Of a stretch of DNA of 64,000 nucleotides, positions 35,433-46,116 are shown in pieces. Source of the DNA: Roseovarius sp. W115. GTDB taxonomy: Bacteria > Pseudomonadota > Alphaproteobacteria > Rhodobacterales > Rhodobacteraceae. The stretch lies in assembly GCF_032842945.2 (NCBI RefSeq), contig NZ_CP146606.1, positions 1,492,501 to 1,556,500 on the forward strand. The letters are read 5' to 3'. Under the pieces are notes generated by a model. The model was not told where the DNA came from. It did no database searches and saw only the letters and a list, made by a program, of their open reading frames with translations. The position numbers and the translations under genes were made by a program. Position 1 is the first letter of the stretch. Every line of letters starts with the position of its first letter.

Positions 35433-36590
35433 TCAACCTGGCATCAGAGTTCTAACAACGGCGTTAAGCATCATACGTCCCTTGAACGTTGTACGGATGG
35501 TGCGCGCTTTTGTGGTGATTAAATCCAATTGACGAAGCTCATCCAGGCTCGCTTCTGGTAACGCCTGTGGCGTGAGAGATCTTACTCTGTCGAGACTAAC
35601 TCCTTCTGACAATCTAAGCCCCATCAGCAACAACTCAGATGCTTGATCCAAATAGGACAGTGGATCACGAGATTTCTCGGGCGTTCCACTATCGACCTCT
35701 GCCAGCCACTTGCTGGGCTGGGACCAGCACTCTGTCGCATATCTTGTCTTTCCCAAAGTCACGCGCCCATGCGCCCCGGGCCCGATTCCTATGTAATCTC
35801 CACCTCGCCAATAAATAAGGTTATGTCGCGATTCAGAGCCAGGTTTGGCATGGTTAGACACTTCATATGCGTCGAAACCCGCAAACTGACAAAGTTTCTG
35901 AGTGAGTTCGAACATATCTGCGGAACCATCTTCGCTCGGCAGACCCTTTAAAAGCCCACGCGCATCGCGCTCACCAAACGCCGTGCCAGGCTCAATCGTC
36001 AATTGATACAGGGACAAATGATCACCCGCGAGCAATAGTGCTTCCTCAAGCTCTTTTTCCCAAGCCGAAAGAGATTGATCCTGCCTTGCGTAGATCAGAT
36101 CAAAACTAACGCGCTCGAAAGTCGATTGCGCGATGTTCAACGCGGTTTTGGCATCTTCTGCTGAGTGAAGGCGCCCAAGCCGCTTTAGATCAGAATCGTC
36201 CAACGCCTGAACGCCTAGCGACACCCGATTCACACCCGCCTTTGCAAATTTGGAAAATTTCTCAGCTTCCACGGAGCTGGGGTTGGCTTCCAACGTGACC
36301 TCCAGGTCATTCGCTGTTCGCCATGTCTCATGGACGCGATCTAAAATTTGCCCCACAAGCTCAGGCTGCATCAAACTTGGGGTTCCACCCCCAAAGAACA
36401 CGGAATTCAACAACCGGTTCGGCAGCAAATTTCCGTAGCGATCAATCTCGCTCAGATATGCTTTAAGCCATTGCTTTTGATCAATCTTTGCCTGGACGTG
36501 GCTGTTGAAATCGCAGTATGGACATTTGGACTCGCAAAAAGGCCAATGAATATAAAGCCCAAACCCGCCATGGCGCCAATCTTCAATCAA
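35433..36590 (-). CDS. hemW: HemW, radical-SAM heme chaperone
   Basis: A protein of 385 residues with the radical SAM cluster motif CESKCPYCDF, preceded by GFGLYIHWPF, then FFGGGTPSLM, RVSLGVQALDD and a GIGPGAHGR segment. The CxxxCxYC order with Cys before the motif Phe matches HemW, a heme-binding chaperone, rather than HemN. The only in-frame start matching the family is TTG 36590, overlapping the rdgB stop by 8 bases. Confidence 0.94.
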   Translation of the reverse strand: MIEDWRHGGFGLYIHWPFCESKCPYCDFNSHVQAKIDQKQWLKAYLSEIDRYGNLLPNRLLNSVFFGGGTPSLMQPELVGQILDRVHETWRTANDLEVTLEANPSSVEAEKFSKFAKAGVNRVSLGVQALDDSDLKRLGRLHSAEDAKTALNIAQSTFERVSFDLIYARQDQSLSAWEKELEEALLLAGDHLSLYQLTIEPGTAFGERDARGLLKGLPSEDGSADMFELTQKLCQFAGFDAYEVSNHAKPGSESRHNLIYWRGGDYIGIGPGAHGRVTLGKTRYATECWSQPSKWLAEVDSGTPEKSRDPLSYLDQASELLLMGLRLSEGVSLDRVRSLTPQALPEASLDELRQLDLITTKARTIRTTFKGRMMLNAVVRTLMPG

Positions 36591-37191
36591 AACAACCCTT
36601 TACGAGTTTTGCGAACGCGATTGCGCGGTGACTGATCTTATTCTTTTCCCAGCGGACCATTTCCCCAAAGGTTTGATCATAACCGCTGGGCTGGAAAATG
36701 GGATCGTATCCGTGCCCTTGGTTACCTCGCATTGGCCAAACAATACGTCCTTCAATTGTTCCTGGGAAAACCTCGTCGTGCTCATCGGGCCAGGCCATCA
36801 CCAAGGTGCAGCAAAATCGTGCGGTCCAGGGCTCATTGGCGCCGGTTGCTACCAGACAACCATGTGCCTTACTCATTGCCATGACAAAATCGCGACCAGT
36901 CTCTGTTTCGGCCCAATCCGCCGTGTAAACACCCGGCTTTCCATTCAAAGCATCAATTTCAATGCCTGAGTCATCGGCCAAAGCAGGAAGGCCCGTCGCC
37001 TGAGACGCGGCATGTGCCTTAATGCGAGCATTTCCAACAAATGTGGTCTCTGTTTCTTCTGGTTCTTCGAGGTTCATGTCAGCAGCACCAACCACTGTTA
37101 CGCCAAAAGGCTCAAGCAAGTTGGCTATTTCTTCCAGCTTTCCGGTATTGTGCGTGGCAACAAGCAGTTCGTTGCCAGAAAATCTACGCAC
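36583..37191 (-). CDS. rdgB: RdgB/HAM1 dITP/XTP pyrophosphatase
   Basis: A protein of 202 residues with [18 protein letters not shown] at the N-terminus, [24 protein letters not shown] in the middle, and [10 protein letters not shown] near the end, the three RdgB motifs. It removes deaminated purine nucleotides. I chose GTG 37191, which overlaps the rph stop as GTGCGTAG; a TTG at 37215 would add eight residues from within rph. Confidence 0.95.
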   Translation of the reverse strand: MRRFSGNELLVATHNTGKLEEIANLLEPFGVTVVGAADMNLEEPEETETTFVGNARIKAHAASQATGLPALADDSGIEIDALNGKPGVYTADWAETETGRDFVMAMSKAHGCLVATGANEPWTARFCCTLVMAWPDEHDEVFPGTIEGRIVWPMRGNQGHGYDPIFQPSGYDQTFGEMVRWEKNKISHRAIAFAKLVKGCFD

Positions 37192-37900
37192 TGGTTGCAG
37201 CCTTTTGCGCGGCAACCAGTTCGCCTACACCTTTTTCTGCTAGACCCATCAATTGATCCATTTGATCGCGGCTAAACGTTGAGCCTTCGGCACTCATCTG
37301 GATTTCGATCAACTGACCAGATCCTGTCATGATGAAGTTGCCGTCCACGCCGGCTGTACTGTCTTCTGGATAATCCAGATCAAGAACGGGTTGGCCTGCA
37401 TAGATGCCACAACTTACTGCGGCAACGGGATCAATCAATGGATCGGTCAGAACCTCGCCAGACTTTAGCAATTGGTTCACTGCCAGACGCAGAGCAATCC
37501 ATCCGCCGGTGATTGACGCACACCGAGTGCCGCCATCAGCTTGAATCACATCACAGTCGACTGTGATTTGACGCTCGCCAAGGGCCACTCTATCCACGCC
37601 GGCCCGCAAGCTTCGCCCGATAAGACGCTGAATCTCGACGGTCCGGCCTCCTTGTTTCCCGGCAGACGCCTCGCGCCGCATGCGACTCGATGTTGATCTT
37701 GGGAGCATGCCGTACTCTGCCGTTACCCATCCCAGACCGGAGCCTTTTATGAATGGCGGAACACGATCTTCCAACGTGGCGGTGCATAAAACATGTGTGT
37801 CGCCCATGCGGATCATGCATGAACCCTCGGCGTGTTTTGTGATACCGGTCTCAATTGAAACCGCACGCATTTCATTTAAATCTCTTCCTGAGGGCCGCAT
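37184..37900 (-). CDS. rph: Ribonuclease PH
   Basis: A protein of 238 residues with [19 protein letters not shown], the [15 protein letters not shown] motif with phosphate-site arginines, and [23 protein letters not shown] near the end. It is a phosphorolytic 3' exoribonuclease that trims tRNA ends. It heads the leftward operon rph-rdgB-hemW-DUF454 and diverges from hrcA, leaving about 108 bases for both promoters. I do not see a CIRCE element there. Confidence 0.96.
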   Translation of the reverse strand: MRPSGRDLNEMRAVSIETGITKHAEGSCMIRMGDTHVLCTATLEDRVPPFIKGSGLGWVTAEYGMLPRSTSSRMRREASAGKQGGRTVEIQRLIGRSLRAGVDRVALGERQITVDCDVIQADGGTRCASITGGWIALRLAVNQLLKSGEVLTDPLIDPVAAVSCGIYAGQPVLDLDYPEDSTAGVDGNFIMTGSGQLIEIQMSAEGSTFSRDQMDQLMGLAEKGVGELVAAQKAATSA

Positions 37901-38008
37901 AACAGAACTCCTTTGCTGTCCAACCGGGATACAGGTGACGCATTCCCGTTAGCAACCCCGATTGACCTTTTCGGTACGGCGAATTTAATGGCAGGCCAGA
38001 ATCAACCG

Positions 38009-39082
38009 ATGAGCACAATGGAAAGTACCCTTCATATCCTTGAAGAGATGAATGATCGCTCGCGTGAAGTGTTTCGGCGTGTGGTCGAATCTTATCTGGC
38101 GACGGGTGATCCGGTTGGCTCCAGGACGCTGACCCGAGGAATGTCGGAAAAGGTTTCTGCTGCGACCATTCGTAACGTCATGCAGGACCTGGAATATTTG
38201 GGCCTTCTTGACAGTCCACATGTCTCTGCAGGCCGGGTGCCCACGCAGCAAGGGCTACGCATGTTCGTGGATGGTCTTTTGGAAGTACGCAATGTCGAAG
38301 AGACAGATCGCGAGACGATAGATGCGACGCTTTCATCTAACTCGGAAGACGTTTCAGGCGCTTTGGATCGCATTGGATCGGCGCTGTCCGGCGTCACACA
38401 GGGTGCATCTCTTGTTCTGTCCCCCAAACATGAAGCGCCAATAAAACATATTGAATTCGTTAGCCTTGGTCCGGATAGAGCTCTGGTCGTGTTGGTTTTT
38501 GCCGATGGGCATGTAGAGAATCGCATTTTTCATCCTCCCGCAGGGCAAACGCCAAGCGCAATGCGCGAAGCTGCTAACTTCCTAAACAGCATGGTTGAAG
38601 GACGCACGGTCTCAGAGCTGCAAACTGTTATTACGGCCCAGATTGAAGCGCGGCGGCAAGAAGTTGATCAGCTTGCGCATCAGCTCGTCGAAAGTGGTTT
38701 GGCTGTTTGGGATGGTGAGGCGGACACTTATGAGCGCTTGATTGTACGCGGACGCTCGAATCTGCTCGAATCTGACGCGGACGAAGGAGAGTTGGATCGC
38801 ATTAGATCTTTGTTCGATGACCTGGAACGTAAACGCGACATTGCCGAATTCCTTGAATTAACGGATCAAGGCGAAGGCGTACGCATTTTTATTGGCTCTG
38901 AGAACAAACTTTTCTCACTTTCGGGTTCCTCTTTGGTTGTATCTCCATATATGAACTCTGATCGAAAGATTGTGGGCGCTGTGGGTGTCATTGGACCGAC
39001 GCGCCTGAATTACGGGCGTATTGTTCCGATTGTTGATTATACGGCGCAGCTTGTCGGCAAGCTGATCGCCGACCGAAGTTAG
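38009..39082 (+). CDS. hrcA: HrcA heat-shock repressor
   Basis: A protein of 357 residues with a winged helix at the N-terminus (SREVFRRVVESYLATGDPVGSRTL, ATIRNVMQDLEYLGLL, HVSAGRVPTQQGLRMFVD) and a GAF-like body ending VGVIGPTRLNYGRIVPIV. HrcA binds CIRCE operators of groE and dnaK operons. No CIRCE inverted repeat is visible upstream, so autorepression is not evident. ATG 37988 is an alternative start seven codons upstream; neither has a clear ribosome site. grpE follows by 9 bases. Confidence 0.95.
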   Translation: MSTMESTLHILEEMNDRSREVFRRVVESYLATGDPVGSRTLTRGMSEKVSAATIRNVMQDLEYLGLLDSPHVSAGRVPTQQGLRMFVDGLLEVRNVEETDRETIDATLSSNSEDVSGALDRIGSALSGVTQGASLVLSPKHEAPIKHIEFVSLGPDRALVVLVFADGHVENRIFHPPAGQTPSAMREAANFLNSMVEGRTVSELQTVITAQIEARRQEVDQLAHQLVESGLAVWDGEADTYERLIVRGRSNLLESDADEGELDRIRSLFDDLERKRDIAEFLELTDQGEGVRIFIGSENKLFSLSGSSLVVSPYMNSDRKIVGAVGVIGPTRLNYGRIVPIVDYTAQLVGKLIADRS

Positions 39083-39091
39083 AGGGCTGAC

Positions 39092-39655
39092 ATGGCTGAG
39101 TCGAAAGAAGAACAGTTTCTGGACGACATTGAACAGGCAGAAGCAGAAGAGCAATCTGTCATTTTTGATGATGTGGTCGACACGCCTGAGGATGAAATAG
39201 AACAGCTGCGTGCCGAGCGTGACGCGCTGCAGGATAAATTCATGCGCGCTCTTGCTGAGGCAGAAAATGCCCGTAAGCGTGCCCAAAAAGATAGAATGGA
39301 AGCAGAGAATTACGGCGGAACGAAGCTTTCACGTGATTTGCTTCCGGTCTTCGACAATATGAAGCGTGCGGTTGACTCTGTGACGGAAGAACAACGCGAA
39401 GCGGCCGGCGCATTGATCGAAGGCATTGAGCTTACGATGCGTGAACTTATCAACGTGTTCAACAAACACGGTATTCGTATGATCAATCCCGAAGTGGGGG
39501 ACAAGTTTGACCCGCAGGAGCACGAGGCCATGTTTGAAGCGCCTGTTCCTGGAACAAAAGCCGGTGAAATTATTCAGGTGTCTGCCCAAGGTTTCATGCT
39601 TCATGACCGCATTTTGCGTCCGGCACAGGTTGGCGTTTCGTCAAACCCGGGTTGA
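39092..39655 (+). CDS. grpE: GrpE nucleotide exchange factor for DnaK
   Basis: A protein of 187 residues: an acidic disordered N-terminus, a long coiled coil (IEQLRAERDALQDKFMRALAEAENARKRAQ), and a beta domain with HEAMFEAPVPGTKAGEI. It swaps ADP for ATP on DnaK. It lies 9 bases after hrcA, the common hrcA-grpE pair; dnaK is not in the window. Confidence 0.96.
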   Translation: MAESKEEQFLDDIEQAEAEEQSVIFDDVVDTPEDEIEQLRAERDALQDKFMRALAEAENARKRAQKDRMEAENYGGTKLSRDLLPVFDNMKRAVDSVTEEQREAAGALIEGIELTMRELINVFNKHGIRMINPEVGDKFDPQEHEAMFEAPVPGTKAGEIIQVSAQGFMLHDRILRPAQVGVSSNPG

Positions 39656-39667
39656 TACTTATGGCTG

Positions 39668-40741
39668 ATGCGCGCTCTTAGACTCATGTATCAGTTCCTA
39701 AAACCTCTTGTTCTTCTTCTCTTTCTGCCCATTGCGGCAGCGGCACAGAATTTTCCAGACTACGAGGAAATCTATGTAAACGACTTTGCCGGTCTATTGT
39801 TTGACTCGGCAAAGAAGATTTCGAGAGAAAAACTTCGTACATTCACCCGAGATACCGGCATCGAATTTACCGTCGTCACAATTCGATCCATGTCGAACTA
39901 TGGATATTCGGGCGAAATAGAGCCGTTCGCGACGGGATTATTTAACACCTGGGGCGTTGGGGACGCAGATCGCAACGATGGCGTGATGATGCTCGTCGCA
40001 AAAGATGATCGCAAAATGCGACTTGAGGTTGGATCGGGATATGGAACTTCAAAGAACGCCGCGATGCAGAGGATCATTGATGATGTGATGTTGCCCGAGT
40101 TTCGCTCCAACCGTTTTGGCGCAGGTATCGTGCAAGGCATTGATGCGGTCATTGAAGATTTAACTGCTGTACCACCCAGTTTGTCGGAGAGAGTCAGTGG
40201 TGCGTTCTATGCGGTCTTTGGGTTCATTGGTCAGGTTTTGAGCTTTCTGTTTTATCCGATTCTTGCTGGTTTAGTGGGATTCGCATTTTGGCTATACCGA
40301 AGATTTCTGCGCTATAGCCCTCGATTGTGCCCGGCGGATTCAACACGGATGGAGCTTTTGGCAGAGCATTGGGATGATGCACATTTGCGCAAAGGCCAAC
40401 TCAAAGAAGAAGAGATCGACAGCGTTGACTACGACGTTTGGCGCTGTCCAAAATGCGAGAGACTCACGATAGAAGCCTATAAATCGTGGTTTTCCCAATA
40501 TAGCGCTTGCCGAAGTTGCAACTACCGGACGTTGCAGGGCGAAACCGAAATTCTGGAGCATGCAACCACCAGCTCAACAGGCAAGAAAAAAGTCACCTAC
40601 ACTTGTTTGAACTGTGCCGACACTTATGCAGTGACCAAAATCATCCCCAAAAAGAGTGAAAGTTCATCCTCATCGAGTAGCAGCTCTTCTTCCTTTGGTG
40701 GGGGGTCCTCATCAGGTGGTGGTGCCAGCGGGAGCTGGTGA
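39668..40741 (+). CDS. TPM-domain membrane protein with zinc-ribbon and Ser/Gly tail
   Basis: A protein of 357 residues with a signal peptide (cut near AAAAQ) and a TPM domain with VNDFAGLL, GIEFTVVTI, WGVGDADRNDGVMML and LEVGSGYG. After that come a membrane helix near residues 185-215 and a cytoplasmic region with three Cys pairs (CPKC, CRSC, CLNC). The tail is Ser- then Gly-rich and ends GASGSW, as in other TPM/YgcG proteins. TPM proteins have been linked to photosystem repair in plants and to membrane stress in bacteria; the role here is unknown. It converges on mutS with a 2-base gap. Confidence 0.85.
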   Translation: MRALRLMYQFLKPLVLLLFLPIAAAAQNFPDYEEIYVNDFAGLLFDSAKKISREKLRTFTRDTGIEFTVVTIRSMSNYGYSGEIEPFATGLFNTWGVGDADRNDGVMMLVAKDDRKMRLEVGSGYGTSKNAAMQRIIDDVMLPEFRSNRFGAGIVQGIDAVIEDLTAVPPSLSERVSGAFYAVFGFIGQVLSFLFYPILAGLVGFAFWLYRRFLRYSPRLCPADSTRMELLAEHWDDAHLRKGQLKEEEIDSVDYDVWRCPKCERLTIEAYKSWFSQYSACRSCNYRTLQGETEILEHATTSSTGKKKVTYTCLNCADTYAVTKIIPKKSESSSSSSSSSSSFGGGSSSGGGASGSW

Positions 40742-40743
40742 TC

Positions 40744-43383
40744 TCACTCGGTTAGAGACTTGAGTTCATAAATGAGGTCCAAAGCCTCTTTCGGAGATAG
40801 TTCATCAGGCATGATATCCTTCATGCGCGTGTCAAGCTCCGATTGTTTTGACATGGGCGGCGCAGGGGACGGCGCAGACGAGAAAAGTGGCAGATCATCA
40901 ATGATCATGTCACGCTTGCCGCCGCCTTCCCTTTCACCCTTTTCCAAAGTCTCGAGTATCTTGCGCGCGCGCTCAATCACAGAACCTGGTAAACCGGCCA
41001 GTTTCGCGACCTGAACTCCATAGCTTCGATCCGCGGCACCCTTACGTACTTCATGCAAAAACACGACGTCCCCCTCGTGTTCCTTGACTGCGACGGTCGC
41101 ATTTTCAAGGCGATTCAATTTTGCTTTGAGATGCGTGAGTTCGTGGTAGTGCGTAGCAAAAAGCGTCCGGCATCGGTTGACTTCGTGAAGATGTTCGAGC
41201 GTCGCCCATGCGATGCTAAGCCCATCATATGTGGCCGTTCCGCGTCCAATTTCATCTAGGATGACCAAGGCGTTTTCATCGGCTTGATTGAGGATCGTTG
41301 CCGTTTCGATCATCTCAACCATGAAGGTTGAGCGCCCTCTGGCAAGGTCATCGGATGCACCGACGCGACTGAAGAGTTTACTCACCAGCCCGATATGTGC
41401 GGATGAGGCCGGAACAAAAGATCCGATTTGTGCAAGAACAGCAATAAGCGCGTTTTGTCTTAGAAACGTCGATTTACCGGCCATGTTTGGACCAGTCAGC
41501 AGCCAGATATCGTGCGCATTATCCAGAGTGCAGGAATTTGCAACAAAGACATTGCCGCCTTCACGGCGAATGGCATGTTCCACAACCGGGTGCCGGCCAT
41601 CTTCAATGCTAAGGGTTCGGCCGTCGTCGATTTTCGGCCGACACCAGTTTTCGCTTTTTGCGATATCGGCAAAAGCGGTCGCCAAATCGAATTCGGCAAG
41701 TGCTCTTGCAGTCTCAGAGATTGTCGCTGCGTTCTTTAGAATTTCGCTTTTTAGGCATTGATAGAGACGCTTTTCGATTTCAATTGCCCTGCCCCCTGCA
41801 TTGAGGATTCGCGTTTCCATTTCGCTCAGAGAAATTGTTGTGAAGCGGATTTGATTGGCAGTGGTTTGTCGGTGTTTGAAAGTCTCATTCAGTGGATCTG
41901 AAAGCATTTTGTCAGCATGCGTTGCAGTGACCTCAACAAAATATCCAAGAACATTGTTGTGTTTGATCTTCAGACTCTGAATGCCGGTCAGTTCGGCATA
42001 TTCCGATTGCATTGCTGCGATGACACCTCTGCCTTCGTCGCGCAGTTGCCGTACTTCATCCAGTTCAGTTTCATATCCAGCAGAAATAAATCCACCGTCC
42101 CGCACCATCAGGGGTGGTTCGGAAACCAGTGCGTTTTGCAGCAGTTCTGCTAAGGATTCATGTCCTGTTAAGCGTGAACAAGCATCACTCAAAAGCGCGG
42201 GAAGATCATCTTCGTGTAGCCGAGTTGCAATATCGGCCGCTTGGGAGAGGCCATTTCGTATGGCGGCCAAATCCCTTGGACCTCCTCGGTCAAGACTCAA
42301 TCTAGACATGGCGCGATCCAAGTCGGGCACTTTCCGCAGCAAGTCGCGCAAATCCGCAGCAATACGGTTGTTTTCAGTTATAAAACTGACAGCATCCAAC
42401 CGGCGTTCTATCTTTGTGAGATCGCGGCTAGGGCTAGACAGCCTACGTTCCAAAAGACGTCCGCCGCCTGCGGTTACCGTGCGATCCAAAACAGCCAGCA
42501 GAGAGCCGCTCTTTCCACCGCTCATGGCACGTGTCAGTTCAAGGTTTCGACGCGTTGCTGCGTCAATTTGCATAACCTGTGCGGTTACTTCCTGAACTGG
42601 AGGACGTATGAGTGGCAGTTTACCCTTTTGGGTCATCTCAACATACTCAATGAGCGCGCCCATGGCGGACAACTCAGCGCGATTAAACTGGCCAAAGGCG
42701 TCCAGCGTTGAGACCCCGAACAAATCACACAAGCGCTTTTGCGCACTGGTGCTGTCAAAAGCGGCGCGTGCAAGAGGTGTGATTGATATGTCAAAATCAG
42801 AGACTAACTCAGACAAATTCGGATCATATTCATCAGTAAGAATGAGCTCGCTGGGCCCCAGTCGGGCTAACTCGGGTCCCAATCGTTCTTCTTCCAGTGA
42901 CACGACATGCAATGCACCGGTGGAAATATCACTCCAAGCTAGAGCACATTCACCGCGCACTTCCGAAAACGCGGCCAGAAAATTGTGGTGCCGCGCGTCA
43001 AGCAAGGTTTCCTCAGTCAGGGTTCCGGGTGTTACAAGTCGAACGACATCGCGCCTGACCACTGCTTTCGAACCACGCTTCTTGGCTTCGGATGGGTCTT
43101 CCATCTGTTCGCAAACAGCAACGCGGAATCCTTTCCGGATCAGGTTGAGCAAATATCCTTCTGCTGAATGTACTGGAACACCACACATCGGGATGTCTTC
43201 ACCCAGGTGCTTTCCTCTCTTTGTCAACGCGATGTCCAACGCTTCGCTGGCGGCGACAGCATCTTGAAAGAACAGTTCGTAAAAATCACCCATGCGGTAG
43301 AACAGCAAAGCGTTTTGAAACTGAGCCTTGAGATCGAGGTATTGTGCCATCATCGGCGTTATGGCTGATGTTGCGGATGTCAC
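40744..43383 (-). CDS. mutS: DNA mismatch repair protein MutS
   Basis: A protein of 879 residues. The mismatch-binding [12 protein letters not shown] motif (Phe and Glu that read the mismatch) is near the N-terminus. The ATPase has Walker [39 protein letters not shown], Walker [18 protein letters not shown], and the late [11 protein letters not shown]. The start is GTG 43383 with AGGGGG five bases upstream; the open frame upstream to 43674 is not supported. Length is normal. Confidence 0.97.
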   Translation of the reverse strand: MTSATSAITPMMAQYLDLKAQFQNALLFYRMGDFYELFFQDAVAASEALDIALTKRGKHLGEDIPMCGVPVHSAEGYLLNLIRKGFRVAVCEQMEDPSEAKKRGSKAVVRRDVVRLVTPGTLTEETLLDARHHNFLAAFSEVRGECALAWSDISTGALHVVSLEEERLGPELARLGPSELILTDEYDPNLSELVSDFDISITPLARAAFDSTSAQKRLCDLFGVSTLDAFGQFNRAELSAMGALIEYVEMTQKGKLPLIRPPVQEVTAQVMQIDAATRRNLELTRAMSGGKSGSLLAVLDRTVTAGGGRLLERRLSSPSRDLTKIERRLDAVSFITENNRIAADLRDLLRKVPDLDRAMSRLSLDRGGPRDLAAIRNGLSQAADIATRLHEDDLPALLSDACSRLTGHESLAELLQNALVSEPPLMVRDGGFISAGYETELDEVRQLRDEGRGVIAAMQSEYAELTGIQSLKIKHNNVLGYFVEVTATHADKMLSDPLNETFKHRQTTANQIRFTTISLSEMETRILNAGGRAIEIEKRLYQCLKSEILKNAATISETARALAEFDLATAFADIAKSENWCRPKIDDGRTLSIEDGRHPVVEHAIRREGGNVFVANSCTLDNAHDIWLLTGPNMAGKSTFLRQNALIAVLAQIGSFVPASSAHIGLVSKLFSRVGASDDLARGRSTFMVEMIETATILNQADENALVILDEIGRGTATYDGLSIAWATLEHLHEVNRCRTLFATHYHELTHLKAKLNRLENATVAVKEHEGDVVFLHEVRKGAADRSYGVQVAKLAGLPGSVIERARKILETLEKGEREGGGKRDMIIDDLPLFSSAPSPAPPMSKQSELDTRMKDIMPDELSPKEALDLIYELKSLTE

Positions 43384-43509
43384 GCTGTCCCCCTGTTCTC
43401 GCTGGACTGAGTTTACAAACGCAAAGAAGGGCGTGAAAGCACAAACAACTTGGATGGTTGTAATGCGCTCGCAAACAAACAACTTTATTTGAAAAGACGG
43501 AGATGCAGC

Positions 43510-44376
43510 ATGATCTACAATCTCGGATCGATCAATCTTGACTACTTTTATTCGGTGCCGAGATTGCCAGTTGCTGGTGAAACACTTGCAACCAAGGAAT
43601 TCAGCATGGGCCTGGGTGGCAAAGGCGCAAACATGTCGGTTGCGGTTGCGCGAGCAGGCGGCGAAGTTCACCATATTGGAAGTGTAGGCGAAGACGGTAT
43701 CTGGGCCATTGATTACCTAAAACGAGCGGGTGTTGATGTTTCAAATATTCACTCGCTTCAGGCAACGACCGGGCACGCAGTTATCTTTCGCGATGATGAT
43801 GGGGAGAACTTGATCGTCATACACCAGGGTGCCAACTCAATGCAGGACAAGGATCGGATCGCTGCTGCGTTGTTGAATGCTCGGCCTGGGGACATTTTGC
43901 TCTTGCAGAATGAAACCAATCTACAGGCATTTGCCGCGGAACTGGGACATGGATCGGGGATGAAGGTGGCCTACGCGGCTGCACCATTTGATGTAAATGC
44001 GTTGAAGGAAGTTCTTCCATATATTCAAATACTTGTCTTGAATGAATTGGAGATGGCGCAGCTTCGCGAGCAGACAGGTAACAGGCCGGAAGCGCTGGGC
44101 GTTGACGTCGTCATTGTGACTAAGGGTTCGGACGGGTGCGTGCTTTATTCCAAGGAGCTGGGTGAAAAACATGTTCCTGCCTTTCCGGTGAACCCCTTGG
44201 ATACAACGGGTGCAGGCGATACGTTTACTGGGTACTTTCTCGCCCATCTTGATCTCGGTAGCAGTATTGAAGAAGCTGTTCTTGGAGCGAATGCAGCTGC
44301 GGCTGTTATGGTCACAAAAAAGGGGACAGCTGATGCCATCCCCTTTGCCTTGGACGTTGAGAAGTTCTTGGGTTAG
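43510..44376 (+). CDS. Ribokinase/PfkB-family sugar kinase
   Basis: A protein of 288 residues with [18 protein letters not shown] at the N-terminus, the glycine motif [17 protein letters not shown] and the C-terminal anion-hole motif [20 protein letters not shown]. The pattern is closest to ribokinase (RbsK). No ribose transporter or regulator is adjacent, so the sugar is uncertain. GGAG precedes the ATG. Its last four bases overlap the convergent msrA stop. Confidence 0.9.
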   Translation: MIYNLGSINLDYFYSVPRLPVAGETLATKEFSMGLGGKGANMSVAVARAGGEVHHIGSVGEDGIWAIDYLKRAGVDVSNIHSLQATTGHAVIFRDDDGENLIVIHQGANSMQDKDRIAAALLNARPGDILLLQNETNLQAFAAELGHGSGMKVAYAAAPFDVNALKEVLPYIQILVLNELEMAQLREQTGNRPEALGVDVVIVTKGSDGCVLYSKELGEKHVPAFPVNPLDTTGAGDTFTGYFLAHLDLGSSIEEAVLGANAAAAVMVTKKGTADAIPFALDVEKFLG

Positions 44377-45035
44377 GAGCCAGCAAACGCGGCCTTGTTA
44401 CCCCAAAGTTGCTTTACACGTGCGTCTCGTCCGCAGGCCTGGCGATATGCTTTGTAGGCCTTGGATTGTTTCTTGGGTCCGAACCGAGTCAAAATGATTT
44501 TGGACCCTTTGTAATAATCTTGGTGCGAGGCATCAGCAGGATAAAACTTGGATATCCCAAGAACAGGTGTAACGATTTTTTGCCCAAGTTCTGATTGCGC
44601 GTTTGCAATCGCTTTCTCTGCCGCGTTCTTTTCGCCGGAATCAGCTACAAAAATAGCCGTCCGATAGCTTTCGCCCCTGTCACAAAACTGCCCGCCGGCA
44701 TCCGTGGGATCGACTGAGCGGAGGAATTTGGCCAACAGGGTCTCGCGAGAGACTTTGTTCGGATCAAACAGAATTTGAACAGCCTCGTAATGGCCTGTAC
44801 CCCCTCGGGTGACTTGTTTGTAGGTCGGGTTTGCAACCGTTCCGCCGGTAAAGCCGGAGATGACTTCTTTAACGCCTTCAACAGACTCAAAATCAGCTTC
44901 AACGCACCAAAAGCATCCACCCGCCACTGTCAGAACTTCAGTACCTGCAGCGCGCGCTTGACCTGTGTTCAGCGTGAAGGCGATTCCAATCAGGATCGCG
45001 AGTGCCGTTGCTTTGACATTGCTCAGATGTTTCAT
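44373..45035 (-). CDS. msrA: Peptide methionine sulfoxide reductase MsrA, exported
   Basis: A protein of 220 residues with a signal peptide (cut near GQARAA) followed by the MsrA catalytic motif TVAGGCFWCVEADFE, VISGFTGG, and the YPADASHQDYY segment. It reduces methionine-S-sulfoxide; the leader indicates a periplasmic form. Additional Cys residues (QFCDRGESYRTAIF and RQACGRD) could resolve the disulfide. It diverges from the aminotransferase gene around a perfect palindrome at 45103-45122. Confidence 0.94.
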   Translation of the reverse strand: MKHLSNVKATALAILIGIAFTLNTGQARAAGTEVLTVAGGCFWCVEADFESVEGVKEVISGFTGGTVANPTYKQVTRGGTGHYEAVQILFDPNKVSRETLLAKFLRSVDPTDAGGQFCDRGESYRTAIFVADSGEKNAAEKAIANAQSELGQKIVTPVLGISKFYPADASHQDYYKGSKIILTRFGPKKQSKAYKAYRQACGRDARVKQLWGNKAAFAGS

Positions 45036-45102
45036 GCCAATACCTCCTTGGTTGGATCAATCTTGCTCTGATCAGTATCGAAACCCAACTCACCAGCCTG
45101 TG

Positions 45103-45122
45103 AGGTCACGCACCGGTGACCT
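45103..45122. promoter_or_regulatory. Perfect inverted repeat between msrA and the aminotransferase gene
   Basis: AGGTCAC (45103-45109) and GTGACCT (45116-45122) flank GCACCG. The repeat lies between the divergent genes, about 68 bases from the msrA start and 86 from the aminotransferase start. It could be an operator, or a hairpin with a short following T run (GATTTTA). Confidence 0.45.
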
Positions 45123-45207
45123 GATTTTACGCTTGGCAGCCAGATTTGGGGGCTTTAGCGTTCTTTTGAAACAAAAAATCTGGTCTTTCGTAACATTTGA
45201 GGTGCCG

Positions 45208-46116
45208 ATGAGCGATCAAGTCACGACCCATCAGGCGGCAGAAGACGTGCGAAATGAATCTGTTCTGATTTGGTTGAACGGTAAGGTTGTTCCAAAGTCA
45301 GAAGCTTTGGTCAGCGTCTATGACAGCGGTTTCATGCTTGGTGACGGCGTTTGGGAAGGTCTGCGGCTCTACAACGGCGTTTGGGCGTTTGCTGACGAGC
45401 ATCTTGATCGCCTTTTTGAGGCTGCCAAGGCAATCGATCTCAATATTGGTATGAGCCGTGCCGATGTATTTCAAGCGCTTGTTGATACGCAGAATGCCAA
45501 CAACATGGTGACGGATGCTCATGCACGATTGATGGTGACCCGAGGTGTAAAAACACGTCCCTTTCAACACCCTTCCTTGTCTCAACAGGGGCCGACCATC
45601 ACGATCATCATGGAGCATTCCACACCCAAACTTCCACGACCTATTACGCTTGCAACGGTGCCGCATATTCGTGGTTTGCCGATGTCCCAAGACCCCAAGC
45701 TGAATTCACATTCCAAATTGAACTGTGTGTTGGCCTGTATTGCGGCTGAGAAGGCTGGCGCAGACGAAGGGCTGATGCTGGATGTGAATGGGTTTGTGAA
45801 CACGACGAACGCGTGCAACTTTTTCATTGTGCGAAAAGGCGAAGTTTTGACCTCGACGGGTGACTACTGCATGAACGGGATTACACGCGCCAAGGTTATC
45901 GAGCTGTGCCGTTCCAATGGCATTCCGGTTTTCGAAAAGAACTACTCTTTGGTTGAAACATACAGTGCCGATGAGGCTTTCCTTACTGGGACATTCGGAG
46001 CGCAAACACCCGTTGGGCAGATCGATGGACGGATGATAGGTGACGGTAAATTGGGGCCGGTCACTCAAAAGATTCAATTGCTTTACAAGGATCTGATTGC
46101 CAGGGTTACGGCCTGA
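45208..46116 (+). CDS. Class IV aminotransferase (branched-chain type)
   Basis: A protein of 302 residues with the class IV PLP fold: VYDSGFMLGDGVWEGLRLYNG near residue 40, RLMVTRGVKTR, LNSHSKLNCVLACIAAEKAGADEGLMLD (Lys of the PLP Schiff base in this area), and TNACNFFIVRKGEV. It could be a branched-chain or D-amino-acid aminotransferase; the motifs do not separate them firmly. GAGGTG lies before the ATG. It overlaps the next gene as TGATG. Confidence 0.9.
   Translation: MSDQVTTHQAAEDVRNESVLIWLNGKVVPKSEALVSVYDSGFMLGDGVWEGLRLYNGVWAFADEHLDRLFEAAKAIDLNIGMSRADVFQALVDTQNANNMVTDAHARLMVTRGVKTRPFQHPSLSQQGPTITIIMEHSTPKLPRPITLATVPHIRGLPMSQDPKLNSHSKLNCVLACIAAEKAGADEGLMLDVNGFVNTTNACNFFIVRKGEVLTSTGDYCMNGITRAKVIELCRSNGIPVFEKNYSLVETYSADEAFLTGTFGAQTPVGQIDGRMIGDGKLGPVTQKIQLLYKDLIARVTA

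Noticed and set aside
37901..38008. CIRCE element upstream of hrcA
   Set aside because: No TTAGCACTC-N9-GAGTGCTAA match or close variant is present; only TTAGCAACC occurs, without its partner arm.
39325..39340. Third parS site in grpE (TTTCACGTGATTT)
   Set aside because: Only one half of the palindrome matches; the other arm has several mismatches.
40660..40740. Low-complexity repeat at the end of the TPM gene
   Set aside because: It encodes the Ser/Gly tail that is normal for TPM/YgcG proteins, so it is coding rather than a separate repeat element.
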